Shown here piece after piece: positions 18,353 to 28,037 of a stretch of DNA of 64,000 bases (position 1 is the first letter of the stretch; each line of letters starts with the position of its first letter). This DNA comes from Pseudomonas japonica (GTDB taxonomy: Bacteria; Pseudomonadota; Gammaproteobacteria; Pseudomonadales; Pseudomonadaceae). Under the pieces are notes generated by a model. The model ran no database searches. It was not told the DNA's origin and worked only from the letters and a program-made list of their open reading frames with translations. The stretch covers positions 248,001 to 312,000 of the forward strand of contig NZ_JAAMQU010000007.1 in the NCBI RefSeq assembly GCF_013522925.1. Reading direction: 5' to 3'. The position numbers were made by a program, and so were the translations under genes.

Positions 18353-18454
18353 ACAGGCCGGCCCTTCGGTCGGCTCATGCGAAAAATCTAAAGCACGTGG
18401 ATCCCGTGCCGATGCCCTGACATCTTTCTTCCAGCTATGGTCAGGGTGCGCCCA

Positions 18455-19771
18455 ATGTTCAATAAGGGACTGAAAACAGAATTGGCAGCCTTGCGCGAGG
18501 AAGTCGCGTCGGTTCAGCAGATCAGGGACGGCCTGGATGCCGACATGATCATTATCCGCATTGACCCACACGGCCGCATCGAGCACGTGAACGCGAACTT
18601 CGAGGCGGAGATGCTCTACCGTCGCCAGGACCTTATCGGCAAGGCGCTGGAAGAGATCGTGCCCGACCATGTGAAGCGCGATGACTTCCACCTGCGAGCG
18701 CGGCAGGCACTGCAACGTGGCGAACACTTCAGCGGCGCGTTGCGCCTGCTGCGCCGTGATGGCCGGGAAGCCTGGCTGCGCGTGCTGATGATTCCGTTCA
18801 GGACGGGCGAAGGCGTACTCACCGGTTTCAAGCTCTATGCCAACGACCTCACCCGCACCATCGAAACCTCCCGTGAGCAGGAAGGCGTGATCAAAGCGCT
18901 GCTGCGGTCCACCGCGGTGATCGAATTCGACCTCCAGGGGAACGTACTTACCGCCAATGATCGTTTTCTCCAAGGCATGGGTTACCGCCTGGAGCAGATC
19001 AAGGGCAAACACCACCGGCTGTTTTGCACCGCTGAAGAGGTGAACTCGCCCCGCTATCACGCCTTCTGGGAACAGCTGCGCCGGGGCGAGTACGTGGCCA
19101 GCCGTTTCGAGCGAGTGGATAGCCATGGGCGCCCCGTGTGGCTGGAAGCGTCTTATAACCCGGTACTCGATGCCAACGACCGGCTGGTGAAGGTGGTGAA
19201 GTTCGCCACCGTGATCACCGATCAAGTGAACCGTGAGAAAGCCGTGGCGGATGCCGCCAACATCGCCTACAGCACCTCGGTGCAGACCGACACCAGCGCC
19301 CATCGCGGCGCCGATGTGGTTCAGCAGACCGTTGCGGTGATGCGCGACCTCGCCCGGCACATGCAAGAAGCGGCTGAAGGCATCGAAGCCCTCGACCAGC
19401 AGAGCCAGATCATCAGCACCATCATCAAGACCATCAGCGGCATTGCCGAGCAAACCAACCTGCTGGCGCTGAATGCGGCGATCGAAGCCGCCCGGGCCGG
19501 CGAACAGGGACGTGGTTTTGCCGTGGTGGCCGATGAGGTTCGCCAATTGGCCCCACGCACTACCCAAGCCACCGCAGAAATCGCCAGCGTGGTACAGAAG
19601 AACCAGAAGCTGGCCTCGGACGCGGTAACCGTGATTGCGACCGGCAAGCAACAGGCACAGGACGGGCTCGCACTGGCCGGCCAGGCCGGTAACGTGATCG
19701 TGGAGATTCAGGACGGGGCGCAGAAGGTGGTGAGTGCGGTCTCGCAGTTCGCCACCCAGCTGGGCAAGTGA
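18455..19771 (+). CDS. Cytoplasmic two-PAS chemotaxis transducer, BdlA-like
   Basis: A 438-residue protein with two successive PAS domains (about 25-140 and 145-262) and a short MCP signalling domain with [21 protein letters not shown] near 330-350. There are no transmembrane helices and no HAMP. The architecture and size match BdlA of P. aeruginosa, a biofilm-dispersion regulator linked to c-di-GMP, and related aerotaxis-like soluble transducers. The segment after the tip reads [13 protein letters not shown], a Pro in place of the usual Ala/Ser. ATG 18455 (MFNKGLK) is preferred over 18437 because AGGGTG lies just upstream and the family begins this way. The adjacent GGDEF-EAL protein supports a c-di-GMP connection. 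Confidence 0.85.
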   Translation: MFNKGLKTELAALREEVASVQQIRDGLDADMIIIRIDPHGRIEHVNANFEAEMLYRRQDLIGKALEEIVPDHVKRDDFHLRARQALQRGEHFSGALRLLRRDGREAWLRVLMIPFRTGEGVLTGFKLYANDLTRTIETSREQEGVIKALLRSTAVIEFDLQGNVLTANDRFLQGMGYRLEQIKGKHHRLFCTAEEVNSPRYHAFWEQLRRGEYVASRFERVDSHGRPVWLEASYNPVLDANDRLVKVVKFATVITDQVNREKAVADAANIAYSTSVQTDTSAHRGADVVQQTVAVMRDLARHMQEAAEGIEALDQQSQIISTIIKTISGIAEQTNLLALNAAIEAARAGEQGRGFAVVADEVRQLAPRTTQATAEIASVVQKNQKLASDAVTVIATGKQQAQDGLALAGQAGNVIVEIQDGAQKVVSAVSQFATQLGK

Positions 19772-19773
19772 TT

Positions 19774-20898
19774 TCAGCCTTGCCGATACGGCAGGGCCTC
19801 ACGAGCCTCCACCGCGTATTGCGCGACCCCTTCGCGCTCCCGCTCCAGGAACTCACCGACCGCCGCCCGTAAACCGGGGTGCAACAGGTAATGCCAGGAG
19901 CGGGTAATCACCGGCTCGAACCCCCGGATCAGCTTGTGCTCGCCCTGCGCCCCGGCATCGAAACGCGCCAGCCCCATGGCGATGGCCTGGTCCATGCCTT
20001 GGTAGAAACAGGTTTCGAAATGCAGCCGATCAAATTCGGCCAGGCACCCCCAATAACGCCCATACAAGGTGTGCTCATCGACCAGGCAGAACGCCATGGC
20101 CACCGGGCGACCAGCCTGATGCGCGAACACCACTCGAATGGCCTGCGGCATACGTTCGGCCAACAGGCTGAAGAAGGGCCGCTCCAGATAGGGCGCCTGG
20201 CCCCTTACCTCGTAGGTATTGGCGTAACAGGCATAGACAAAATCCCAGTGCGCCTCGCTTAGCTGACCACCTTCCAGCCATTCGAATTCAAAGCCCTGGG
20301 CCGCTACCTGCTCACGCTCCTTGCGCATTTGCTTGCGCTTGCGGGAGCTGAGGGTATCGAGAAAATCCTGAAAGTCCCGATAGCCACGGTTATGCCAGTG
20401 ATATTGGCAGCCCAGCCGCTCCAGCCAGCCCGGCTCTTGGGCGATGCAGGCATCCAGGCCAGGCTCGGTGAAGTTCACATGCGCGCCAGAATAGCCACTG
20501 CTGGCCAGATACTCAGGCAGGGCCTGCAGCAATTCCACGCCATGTTCAAGGTGTTGGGCCAGCAGGCGGGGGCCGGTCACCGGGCTGAACGGCACCGCGC
20601 ACAGCAGCTTGGGATAGTACGCAAGCCCGGCGCGGCGGCAGGCGTCGGCCCAGCCGTGATCGAATACGTATTCACCATAGGAGTGGCTTTTGCGGTAAGC
20701 GGGTAACGCCGCTCGCAAGTGCTCCCCTTCCCACAGCAGCAAGTGCTCGGCTCGCCAGCCGGTTCCCGGGCCTACACTGCCGCTCGCTTCCAGGCTGCTG
20801 AGAAAGGCGTGCCGCAAGAACGGCTGGGCGCCTGTCAGCAAGCCATCCCACGCCGCAGCCGGGACCTGCTCCAGGCTGCTCGCGATCTGTACTGTCAT
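19774..20898 (-). CDS. Predicted N-acyltransferase, FemAB-like (DUF482 family)
   Basis: A 374-residue soluble protein. The blocks FDHGWADACRR, YYPKLLCAVPFSPVTGPR, HVNFTEP, HWHNRGYRDFQDFLDTL and SSRKRKQMRKERE, and the end LARFDAGAQGEHK, are those of the conserved peptidogalycan-biosynthesis family (COG3146, GNAT/FemAB fold). Members are widely distributed in proteobacteria, but their acyl donor and acceptor have not been settled to my knowledge. The start ATG at 20898 has GGGAGAGGG upstream; the frame is open further upstream without a better start. It converges tightly on the BdlA-like gene, with a 2-base gap. Confidence 0.8.
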   Translation of the reverse strand: MTVQIASSLEQVPAAAWDGLLTGAQPFLRHAFLSSLEASGSVGPGTGWRAEHLLLWEGEHLRAALPAYRKSHSYGEYVFDHGWADACRRAGLAYYPKLLCAVPFSPVTGPRLLAQHLEHGVELLQALPEYLASSGYSGAHVNFTEPGLDACIAQEPGWLERLGCQYHWHNRGYRDFQDFLDTLSSRKRKQMRKEREQVAAQGFEFEWLEGGQLSEAHWDFVYACYANTYEVRGQAPYLERPFFSLLAERMPQAIRVVFAHQAGRPVAMAFCLVDEHTLYGRYWGCLAEFDRLHFETCFYQGMDQAIAMGLARFDAGAQGEHKLIRGFEPVITRSWHYLLHPGLRAAVGEFLEREREGVAQYAVEAREALPYRQG

Positions 20899-21051
20899 AA
20901 CCCTCTCCCCCACGGCCTGTTGCGCCGAGTATTGCGTAAAAGCCCTGCGCATTCCCAGTGAAGCCCTACCGGCGGCAGGGCATGCAATAGCGGCACTTTG
21001 CCCTTGCCTGACCTGCAACCCTCGTGCTAGAGCCACGGAAGCCGCTGCGCT

Positions 21052-21106
21052 TGTCATCATTCTGCCATGTAGGCGCCACTCGCCTGTCACATTTGGCCGC
21101 AATACT
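21052..21106 (+). promoter_or_regulatory. Tandem Pho box and -10 element of the porin gene
   Basis: Four hexamers recur with exact 11-bp spacing: TGTCAT (21052), TGCCAT (21063), CGCCAC (21074) and TGTCAC (21085). This is the layout of two adjacent PhoB sites (consensus CTGTCAT repeated every 11 bases). A -10 element AATACT (21101-21106) lies 10 bases after the last unit, the spacing expected when PhoB replaces the -35 contact. The site is 108 bases upstream of the porin ATG. Confidence 0.6.
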
Positions 21107-21213
21107 TGCGCCAATTTTCAAAGACGGGGAGCCCAGTGCATAACCCCGCGGTGCCGTCCTTCTGGACCTGAATTGGGGTGAACCGCATCCCGCCTTTAAC
21201 CAGGGAGAAACCT

Positions 21214-22494
21214 ATGCGTCTTGTTTCAACACGAACCGGAGCCGGCGTTTGCGCGGCCATGTTGCTGGCCACCAGCCTGCCCGCAAGTGCTGCTGTTGAT
21301 GAGAAGCTGCTGGAAATACTTCGCGCCAACGGTTCGATCAACGCTGCTCAGTACGCCGACCTGCAAGGCGAGCTGGCGCGCGACAAACAGGCGCAAGCGC
21401 AGCAGGTGGCTGCGGCGCAGGAATCCAAGAAACAGGAATTGTCAGCCTTCGAACAGAAAGTGGCCTGGGCGGCGAAAACCCAGATCAAAGGTGATGTTCG
21501 CCTGCGCTACGAAGACCAGAACACTGACGGCGCTGCCAGCAACAGCGGCAAGGACACCGACCGCCAGCGCGTACGCGCCCGCTTCGGTGTGTACAGCGAA
21601 ATCAACCCGCAAGTTGACGCCGGCATCCGCCTGGCCACCGGCAGCAGCAACGATGCCCGCTCTACCAACGAAAACCTGGACAACTACTTCGTGAAGAAGA
21701 GCTCCTGGGTTGACCTGGCCTATCTGGACTATCACCCCACTGCCCTGCCCAACCTGCACCTGATCGGCGGCAAGATGGCCCAGCCGTGGGTAAACATGGG
21801 CGATGTGATCTGGGACGGCGATATCAACCCCGAAGGCCTCACCGCTACGTACAAGCATGCCATTGGCAGCAAGTCGGAGCTGTTCGGCAGCGCGGGCTAC
21901 TACAACCTCAAGGACAACGTGGACGGCGAAGGCGTGCAGTTCCGCCACGACCTGAAGATGTACGCCGGCCAGCTGGGCGGCCGCTTCGGTGTGACCGACA
22001 ACCTCAAGCTCACCGTGGGCGGCAGCGTATACGGCTTCGACGGCGACGAAGACACCACCACCCTGTCCGTGAACGGTAACACCGCTGGCCAACAGCAGCA
22101 GTTCAAGCTGTATGAAGGCTTCGCTCAGATGGACATCTCGGGCTTGCCGATCCCGCTGGCGGTGTATGGCCAGTACGTGAAGAACGCGGACGCCGTGAAC
22201 GACCAGGACACCGCCTGGCTCGCCGGTGCCAAGACGAAGCTGTTCGACAAATGGGGCCTGGACTACAACTACCGCGACGTTCAGCGTAACGCCGTTGTGG
22301 GTGCGTTCACCGACTCGGACTTCGGCGGCGGCTACACAGGCGCTCGTGGCCACAAGCTGAAAGTGTCGTATGACATCGACAAAAACTTTGCCTTGGGCGC
22401 AACGTACTTCATGGCCGAGTCCGACACCTACGTGGCGAACAAGACCAACGCCGACGTAGACACCCTGCAAGTGGACCTCGAAGCGAAGTTCTGA
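21214..22494 (+). CDS. Putative outer-membrane porin (Porin_5-like)
   Basis: A 426-residue protein with a signal peptide cleaved near residue 26 (LLATSLPASA). A coiled-coil-like segment (about 29-95, rich in Gln, Ala and Lys) precedes a beta-barrel with alternating residues, ending in Lys-Phe as BAM substrates do. The motifs IKGDVRLRYED, RVRARFGVYSEINPQVDAGIRLATG and KMAQPWVNMGDVIWDGDINPEG are typical of the Pseudomonas putative porin family. Transport specificity is not known. AGGGAG precedes the ATG. The tandem Pho box upstream suggests induction by phosphate starvation. A perfect UUCG hairpin follows. Confidence 0.83.
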   Translation: MRLVSTRTGAGVCAAMLLATSLPASAAVDEKLLEILRANGSINAAQYADLQGELARDKQAQAQQVAAAQESKKQELSAFEQKVAWAAKTQIKGDVRLRYEDQNTDGAASNSGKDTDRQRVRARFGVYSEINPQVDAGIRLATGSSNDARSTNENLDNYFVKKSSWVDLAYLDYHPTALPNLHLIGGKMAQPWVNMGDVIWDGDINPEGLTATYKHAIGSKSELFGSAGYYNLKDNVDGEGVQFRHDLKMYAGQLGGRFGVTDNLKLTVGGSVYGFDGDEDTTTLSVNGNTAGQQQQFKLYEGFAQMDISGLPIPLAVYGQYVKNADAVNDQDTAWLAGAKTKLFDKWGLDYNYRDVQRNAVVGAFTDSDFGGGYTGARGHKLKVSYDIDKNFALGATYFMAESDTYVANKTNADVDTLQVDLEAKF

Positions 22495-22509
22495 TGCGGT
22501 TGTAACACG

Positions 22510-22531
22510 TTCGCGGGCTTCGGCCCGCGAA
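22510..22531. terminator. UUCG-loop hairpin between convergent porin and KAS III genes
   Basis: TTCGCGGGC (22510-22518), loop TTCG, GCCCGCGAA (22523-22531): a perfect 9-bp stem with a very stable tetraloop. It can terminate both convergent genes, though no T run follows on either side. Confidence 0.65.
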
Positions 22532-22539
22532 CTGTCCAA

Positions 22540-23661
22540 TCACCGCTTGCGCAGGATCACGCTACCGATCGAATACCCTGCCCCGAACGAGCTCAGCACG
22601 CCGAGGGCGCCGCTGGGCAGATCATCCTGGTGCTTGTGCAAGGCAATCACCGAACCGGCCGAACTGGTGTTGGCGTAGGTATCGAGAATCACCGGTGCTT
22701 CTTCCGGGCTGGCGTCACGGCCCAGCAGCTTTTTCACGATCAGGTGGTTCATGCTCAGGTTGGCCTGGTGCAGCCAGAAGCGCGACACCTTGCTTACCTC
22801 GATGTCATTCTCTTCCAGGTGCTTGCCGATCAGTTCGGCCACCATCGGGCACACTTCGCGGAATACCTTGCGACCTTCCTGCACGAACAGCTTGTCGTCG
22901 GCGCCCACGCCTTGCGCCTCGGCGCGGTTGAGGAAGCCGAAGTTGTTGCGGATGTTGTTGGAGAACTGGGTCAGCAGCTTGGTGCTGAGCACTTCGAACT
23001 GATACGGCGAGGTAGCCAGGTCGGCACGCTCCACCAATACCGCCGTAGCGGCGTCACCGAAAATGAAGTGGCTGTCGCGGTCGCGGAAGTTCAGGTGACC
23101 GGTGCAGATTTCGGGGTCCACTACCAGCACCGCACGGGCCTGGCCCAGCTGCACAGCGTTGCAGGCGGTCTGGATGCCGAAGGTGGCCGACGAACAGGCC
23201 ACGTTCATGTCAAAGCCGAAGCCCTGGATGCCAAGCGCCTGTTGCACTTCGATAGCCACGGCGGGGTACGGGCGCTGCAGGTTGGAACACGCCACGATCA
23301 CCGCGTCCACGTCCGCCGCAGTGCGACCTGCGCGTTCGAGGGCCTGGCGCGCGGCGGCCACCGCCATTTCGCAGAGGATCGACGGCTCGTCGTTGCTGCG
23401 TTCGGGCAACCGGGGCACCATCCGCTGCGGATCGAGAATACCGGCCTTGTCCATCACATAGCGGCTTTTGATGCCCGAGGCCTTCTCGATGAAGGCTGCG
23501 TTGGATTCGGCCAGCGCTTCCTGCTCGCCCCGGGCGATCGCCTCGGCATGGGCGGCATTGTGCTGGTGGACCCAGGTATTGAAGGACTCCACCAATTCTT
23601 CGTTGGTGATGCTCTGGGGCGGCGTGAACAACCCGGTGCCACTGATAACGACGTTATGCAC
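22540..23661 (-). CDS. Beta-ketoacyl-ACP synthase III (KAS III-like)
   Basis: A 373-residue thiolase-fold enzyme that would condense an acyl-CoA with malonyl-ACP. The catalytic triad is intact: Cys in [10 protein letters not shown] near 156, His in WLHQANLSM near 296 and Asn in YANTSSAGS near 330. It is longer than housekeeping FabH (about 317), with an N-terminal insertion of about 45 residues ([16 protein letters not shown]). It resembles the Pseudomonas paralogue PA3286, reported to shunt octanoyl-CoA from beta-oxidation into fatty-acid synthesis. The position next to hrpA and a few genes from fadD1/fadD2 fits that group. The identification with PA3286 is from memory of the family, not a search. 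Confidence 0.85.
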   Translation of the reverse strand: MHNVVISGTGLFTPPQSITNEELVESFNTWVHQHNAAHAEAIARGEQEALAESNAAFIEKASGIKSRYVMDKAGILDPQRMVPRLPERSNDEPSILCEMAVAAARQALERAGRTAADVDAVIVACSNLQRPYPAVAIEVQQALGIQGFGFDMNVACSSATFGIQTACNAVQLGQARAVLVVDPEICTGHLNFRDRDSHFIFGDAATAVLVERADLATSPYQFEVLSTKLLTQFSNNIRNNFGFLNRAEAQGVGADDKLFVQEGRKVFREVCPMVAELIGKHLEENDIEVSKVSRFWLHQANLSMNHLIVKKLLGRDASPEEAPVILDTYANTSSAGSVIALHKHQDDLPSGALGVLSSFGAGYSIGSVILRKR

Positions 23662-23743
23662 GTTCGTTCCTCTGAATAATGGGCGCCTGATCAGGCAATG
23701 ACCGGCAATTTTGCCATATCTGGAACGAACGTGCCCGCTTGCC

Positions 23744-26700
23744 TCAGGCCTCCACCATTGCCCATTGCCTGGCCAGGCGCTTGTCGGATACAGGTACCTT
23801 CGTTCCCAACTGTTGAGCGAAGAGCGACACGCGATACTCCTCGAGCCACCAGCGGTACGTCACCAGATCAGGGTCGCGCTTGCCTTCCTGGGCATGCTTG
23901 GCGGCGCGGGCCTGATACTGCGCCCACAGCGTGCTCAGCTCGCTGCTCCATACCCGATCGCGTTGCACCTGGGCACCGATCTTGTCCAGGCGCAGCTCGA
24001 TCGCCTTGAGGTAGCGCGGCAATTCCTTGAGCCACTGCGCTGGCGTTTCCCTCACGAAACCAGCATAGACCAGCCCCGCCAGCTGTTGCTTGATGTCGTT
24101 CAGCGCCACGGCCTGGGCCAGGTCTATCCGGCCCTTGAAGCGCTTCTGCAGCCCGTGCCAGAGGGTAAGGATTTCCAGCACCAGCCGGGACAGGCGTTCG
24201 GCATGCTCCGTCCAACCGCCGCGTTTGCGCTCGGCCAGGCTGGCCAGCCCGGCACCGTCGCGCGGCAAGGTCGCCTCACCATCCAGCACACAGCTGTCCA
24301 GGCTGGCCAAAAGGATGTCTTCCACCAGCGCTTCGATGCGGCCCAGGTCCCGGTACAGCAGGCCCATCTGGGTTTGCCCGGGCAGCTTGGATCGCAGGAA
24401 CCGCGCAGGCTCTGCCAACTGCTGCAACAGCAAGCGCTGCAAGGCCCTGCGGTGTTGGTAATCAGCTTCGGCGGCAGTGGAGAAGCGCCCTTCCCGCACT
24501 TCACCCTGCTCTTCCACCAGCGCGGGGTAAACGGTCAGTTGCAGGCCGGCTACGCTGTGGCGGGCGGTTTCGGCCACCGCGGAAAACGCCTTGGCCTGCA
24601 CCGGCCCGGGCTCACGGGCGGCGGCCGGCATGGCGAGCGCCGCTTGCCCGGCTTCGGCGAAGCGTGCCATGAGCGCATCGAGGTCGCGCCCTTCACCCAG
24701 GAACTTGCCGTTGGCGTCCACCACCTCCAGGTTCATCCGCAGGTGCCCTTCGAGCTGGCGCTCGGCCTCGGCCCAATCGTCTTCATTCACCCTTGCGCCG
24801 GTCATGCGGGTGAGTTCGGCGCCCAGCGCCTGGTGCAGCGCGCCCTGGCCGAACACCATACGGGCCAGCGCCGCCTTGACGAAGTCCGGCACCGGCACGA
24901 AGTTCTTGCGCACCGCCTTGGGCAGGTTTCGCACCAAGGCTACGCAGCGGGCCTCGATCAAGCCAGGCACCAGCCAGGCCAGCCGCTCGGCCGGCAAGGT
25001 CGAGAGCAAGGGCGCGGGCACCCGCAGCGTTACGCCGTCACGGGGGTTGCCGGGCTCGAAGTGATAGCTGAGCGGCAAGGTCAGGTCGCCTACCTTGAGG
25101 GTATCGGGGTACAGCGCCGCGGTAACCTCACTGGCCTCCCGCGCCAGCACGTCTTCCTCGCGCATGATCAGCAGGTCGGGGTTTTTCTGGCTTTCGGTGC
25201 GGTACCAGCTGTCGAACGTGGCGGTCTGGTGAATGTTCTCCGGCAGCCGCGCCTCGTAGAAGGCGTAGAGGGTTTCTTCATCGGCGAGGATGTCACGTCG
25301 GCGCGCCTTGGCCTCCAGCTCATCAAGCCGTTCCAGCAACGCCCGGTTGGCGCTCAGGCAGCGGGCGCGGGACTGAATCTCCCCGCGCACCAGCCCTTCA
25401 CGGATAAACAGCTCGCGGGACGCTACCGGGTCGATAGGCCCGAAGTGCACCGGGCGGCGGCCGACGATGATCAACCCGTACAGGGTGAGTTGTTCGAAAG
25501 CCACCACCTGGCCGCGTTTCTTCTCCCAATGGGGCTCGAAATGGTTGCGCTTGATCAGGTGTTCGGCCAGCGGCTCCAGCCACTGGTTGTCGATCTTGGC
25601 CACCACGCGTGCATAGAGTTTGGTGGTTTCTACCAGCTCGGCGGCCATCAGCCATTGCGGGCGCTTGCGGCCTATACCGCTGGACGGGTGAACCCAGAAC
25701 CGCCGCTGGCGGGCGCCGAGGTAGTCGCCCTCCTCGGTCTTTTGGCCTACCTGGCTCAACAGGCCCGAAAGAATGGCCCGGTGCAGCTTGGCGTAATCCG
25801 CAGGCTCCGGGTTTACCGGCAGTTGCAGTTCGCGGCAGATCAACGAGAGCTGGCGGTGCGCATCGCGCCATTCGCGCAGGCGCAGGTAATTGAGGAAGTT
25901 CTTGCGGCACCAGTTGCGCAGCGGGTTGGAGCCCAGCGCCTGACGTTGTTCCTCGAAACCGTTCCACAGGTTGACCAGCCCGGCGAAATCCGAATCCACG
26001 TCTTTCCATTGTGCGTGCGCCTGGTCGGCCGCCTGCTGGCGCTCCGGCGGCCGCTCGCGGGGGTCTTGCACCGAGAGCGCGCTGGCCACGATCAGCACTT
26101 CAGCCAGGCTACCCTGCTGCGCGCCTTCAAGCAGCATGCGCCCCAGGCGCGGGTCCACTGGCAGCCGCGCCAGTTGCCGGCCCAGTGGCGTGAGCTGGTT
26201 TTCGCGGCTCACGGCCCGCAGTTCCTGCAACAGGTTGAAGCCATCGCTCACCGCCTTGCCATCTGGCGGCTCGATGAACGGGAAGGCATCGATCGCGCCC
26301 AGGCGCAGGTGCAGCATTTGCAGGATGACTGCGGCCAGGTTGGTACGCAGGATCTCCGGGTCGGTAAACGCCGGCCGGGCGTTGAAGTCTTCTTCGCTGT
26401 ACAGCCGCACGCACAGGCCCGGCTCTACCCGGCCGCAGCGGCCCTTGCGCTGGTTGGCGCTGGCCTGGGACACCGCTTCGATGGGCAGGCGCTGCACCTT
26501 GGCGCGGTAGCTGTAGCGGCTGATCCGCGCGGTGCCGCTGTCGATCACGTAGCGAATGCCGGGTACGGTGAGCGAGGTTTCCGCCACGTTGGTGGCCAGT
26601 ACCACGCGTCGGCCCGGGTGCGATTGGAAAATACGCTGCTGCTCGGCGGGCGATAGCCGTGCGTACAACGGCAGAATCTCGGTATGGCGCAGCTGTGCCC

Positions 26701-27655
26701 TGCGCAGGTATTCCGCCGCATCGCGAATTTCGCGCTCGCCCGGTAGGAACACCAGCACGTCGCCTGGGCTTTTGCGTTCCTGACGCTCCAGCTCGGCGAA
26801 CTCTTCCAGGGTGGCCAGGATGCCCTGGTCAATGCTGAGGTCTTCCTCCACCGCGTTGCCGTCTTCGTCCTGCTCGCCCACCAAAGGCCGGTACCACACG
26901 TCTACCGGGAAGGTGCGCCCGGACACTTCGATTACCGGGGCGCCGTCGAAGTGTTGCGAGAACCGCTCCAGGTCGATGGTCGCCGAGGTGATGATCACCT
27001 TCAGGTCCGGGCGCCGGGGCAGCAGGGTTTTCAGGTAACCGAGCAGGAAGTCAATGTTCAGGCTGCGCTCATGGGCTTCGTCCACGATGATGGTGTCGTA
27101 GCGTTCCAGATAGCGATCGTGCTGGGTTTCGGCCAGCAGGATGCCGTCGGTCATCAGCTTGATCAGGCTGCTTGCGCTTGTCTGGTCCTCGAAGCGCACC
27201 TGATAGCCCACCAGCGCGCCAAGGGGCGTGCCCAATTCCTCGGCTACCCGCGTGGCCACGCTGCGCGCGGCGATCCGGCGCGGCTGGGTGTGAGCGATCA
27301 GGCCCGCCTGGCCACGGCCCAGCTCCAGGCAGATCTTGGGCAATTGGGTGGTTTTACCCGAGCCGGTTTCGCCAGCGATCACTACCACCTGATGCTCGGC
27401 GATCAGCTTCTTGATTTCGTCGCGCTTGGCGGCGATCGGCAGCTGATCATCGTAGCGGATGCTCGGCACGCTGGCTCGCCGCGCTTCCACGGCCGCGCAG
27501 GAGGCCTGGTAGCGCTCCAGCCAGCGGGCCATTTTAGTTTCGTCGGGCGTTTTGCGCAGTTCGTGCAGCTGGCGCCGCAACCGGTGGCGGTCGGCGGTCT
27601 GGGCGTGGTCGAGGTTACGTAGCAGCGTATCGATAGAAGGCGTGGGTTCGGTCAT
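23744..27655 (-). CDS. hrpA: ATP-dependent RNA helicase HrpA
   Basis: A 1303-residue DEAH-box helicase, the same length as E. coli HrpA (about 1300). Walker [11 protein letters not shown] is at 95-104, the DEAH box VDEAHERS is near 195, SAT is in [11 protein letters not shown], and motif VI appears as [11 protein letters not shown]2 and OB-fold regions and the long HrpA-specific C-terminal domain follow. HrpA acts on RNA and has been linked to clearing stalled ribosomes. ATG 27655 is chosen from alignment with family length; the frame stays open 80 codons upstream without a ribosome site. It is 82 bases upstream of the KAS III gene on the same strand. Confidence 0.95.
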   Translation of the reverse strand: MTEPTPSIDTLLRNLDHAQTADRHRLRRQLHELRKTPDETKMARWLERYQASCAAVEARRASVPSIRYDDQLPIAAKRDEIKKLIAEHQVVVIAGETGSGKTTQLPKICLELGRGQAGLIAHTQPRRIAARSVATRVAEELGTPLGALVGYQVRFEDQTSASSLIKLMTDGILLAETQHDRYLERYDTIIVDEAHERSLNIDFLLGYLKTLLPRRPDLKVIITSATIDLERFSQHFDGAPVIEVSGRTFPVDVWYRPLVGEQDEDGNAVEEDLSIDQGILATLEEFAELERQERKSPGDVLVFLPGEREIRDAAEYLRRAQLRHTEILPLYARLSPAEQQRIFQSHPGRRVVLATNVAETSLTVPGIRYVIDSGTARISRYSYRAKVQRLPIEAVSQASANQRKGRCGRVEPGLCVRLYSEEDFNARPAFTDPEILRTNLAAVILQMLHLRLGAIDAFPFIEPPDGKAVSDGFNLLQELRAVSRENQLTPLGRQLARLPVDPRLGRMLLEGAQQGSLAEVLIVASALSVQDPRERPPERQQAADQAHAQWKDVDSDFAGLVNLWNGFEEQRQALGSNPLRNWCRKNFLNYLRLREWRDAHRQLSLICRELQLPVNPEPADYAKLHRAILSGLLSQVGQKTEEGDYLGARQRRFWVHPSSGIGRKRPQWLMAAELVETTKLYARVVAKIDNQWLEPLAEHLIKRNHFEPHWEKKRGQVVAFEQLTLYGLIIVGRRPVHFGPIDPVASRELFIREGLVRGEIQSRARCLSANRALLERLDELEAKARRRDILADEETLYAFYEARLPENIHQTATFDSWYRTESQKNPDLLIMREEDVLAREASEVTAALYPDTLKVGDLTLPLSYHFEPGNPRDGVTLRVPAPLLSTLPAERLAWLVPGLIEARCVALVRNLPKAVRKNFVPVPDFVKAALARMVFGQGALHQALGAELTRMTGARVNEDDWAEAERQLEGHLRMNLEVVDANGKFLGEGRDLDALMARFAEAGQAALAMPAAAREPGPVQAKAFSAVAETARHSVAGLQLTVYPALVEEQGEVREGRFSTAAEADYQHRRALQRLLLQQLAEPARFLRSKLPGQTQMGLLYRDLGRIEALVEDILLASLDSCVLDGEATLPRDGAGLASLAERKRGGWTEHAERLSRLVLEILTLWHGLQKRFKGRIDLAQAVALNDIKQQLAGLVYAGFVRETPAQWLKELPRYLKAIELRLDKIGAQVQRDRVWSSELSTLWAQYQARAAKHAQEGKRDPDLVTYRWWLEEYRVSLFAQQLGTKVPVSDKRLARQWAMVEA

Positions 27656-28037
27656 CAGTGTGGCCCGGGCGGGCACGGCAATAAATGTGCGAAGGATTGT
27701 CGCAGATTTGCCCCGGTTTCGCGCCTGTTCGAAAAGTTTAGCCAGCGTGCAACCAAAGATCGCCGAATACCCGTTTAAGGCACCGAAGCGGCCATGGGAG
27801 TATCCGGGCATGATTTCGCCCGCGCCTTGCCCCCGCTCTACCACTGGCCCTTCGGTTTCGAAGCGTGGCGGCCATCCTGGGGAAAATCCGCTGTTCAACG
27901 TGATCCTCGCCTTCTGGGCGTTGTGGCATTGCCGCCACGCCCGCCCGCCGGACGCCCTCGCCCTTCAGAGCTGATAACCCCGCGCTTCCTGGCGCGGCTT
28001 TGTGAACGTGCGCCCACGAGGCGCGAGCGAGCAAGCC
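27656..28037. other. Gene-free region between hrpA and the glutamine-synthetase-like gene
   Basis: A divergent intergenic stretch of 382 bases. Short open frames here have no family resemblance. A hairpin CCGCGC-TTCCTG-GCGCGG (27980-27997) followed by CTTTG lies just before the next gene and could be a leader structure. No clear promoter is recognised. Confidence 0.4.

Noticed and set aside
17003..19651. An 882-codon minus-strand open frame
   Set aside because: It lies opposite three genes with clear domains (GGDEF-EAL end, histidine kinase, BdlA-like MCP). Its translation has no motifs and is rich in His, Gln and Val, as expected for a shadow frame in GC-rich DNA.
23711..26656. A 981-codon plus-strand open frame inside hrpA
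   Set aside because: It is antisense to the well-supported HrpA helicase with no recognisable domain; a composition artefact.
27656..28037. A sigma54 promoter before the GS-like gene
   Set aside because: GG-N10-GC-like spacing was looked for, but the best match lacks the TGGCAC and TTGC elements together.
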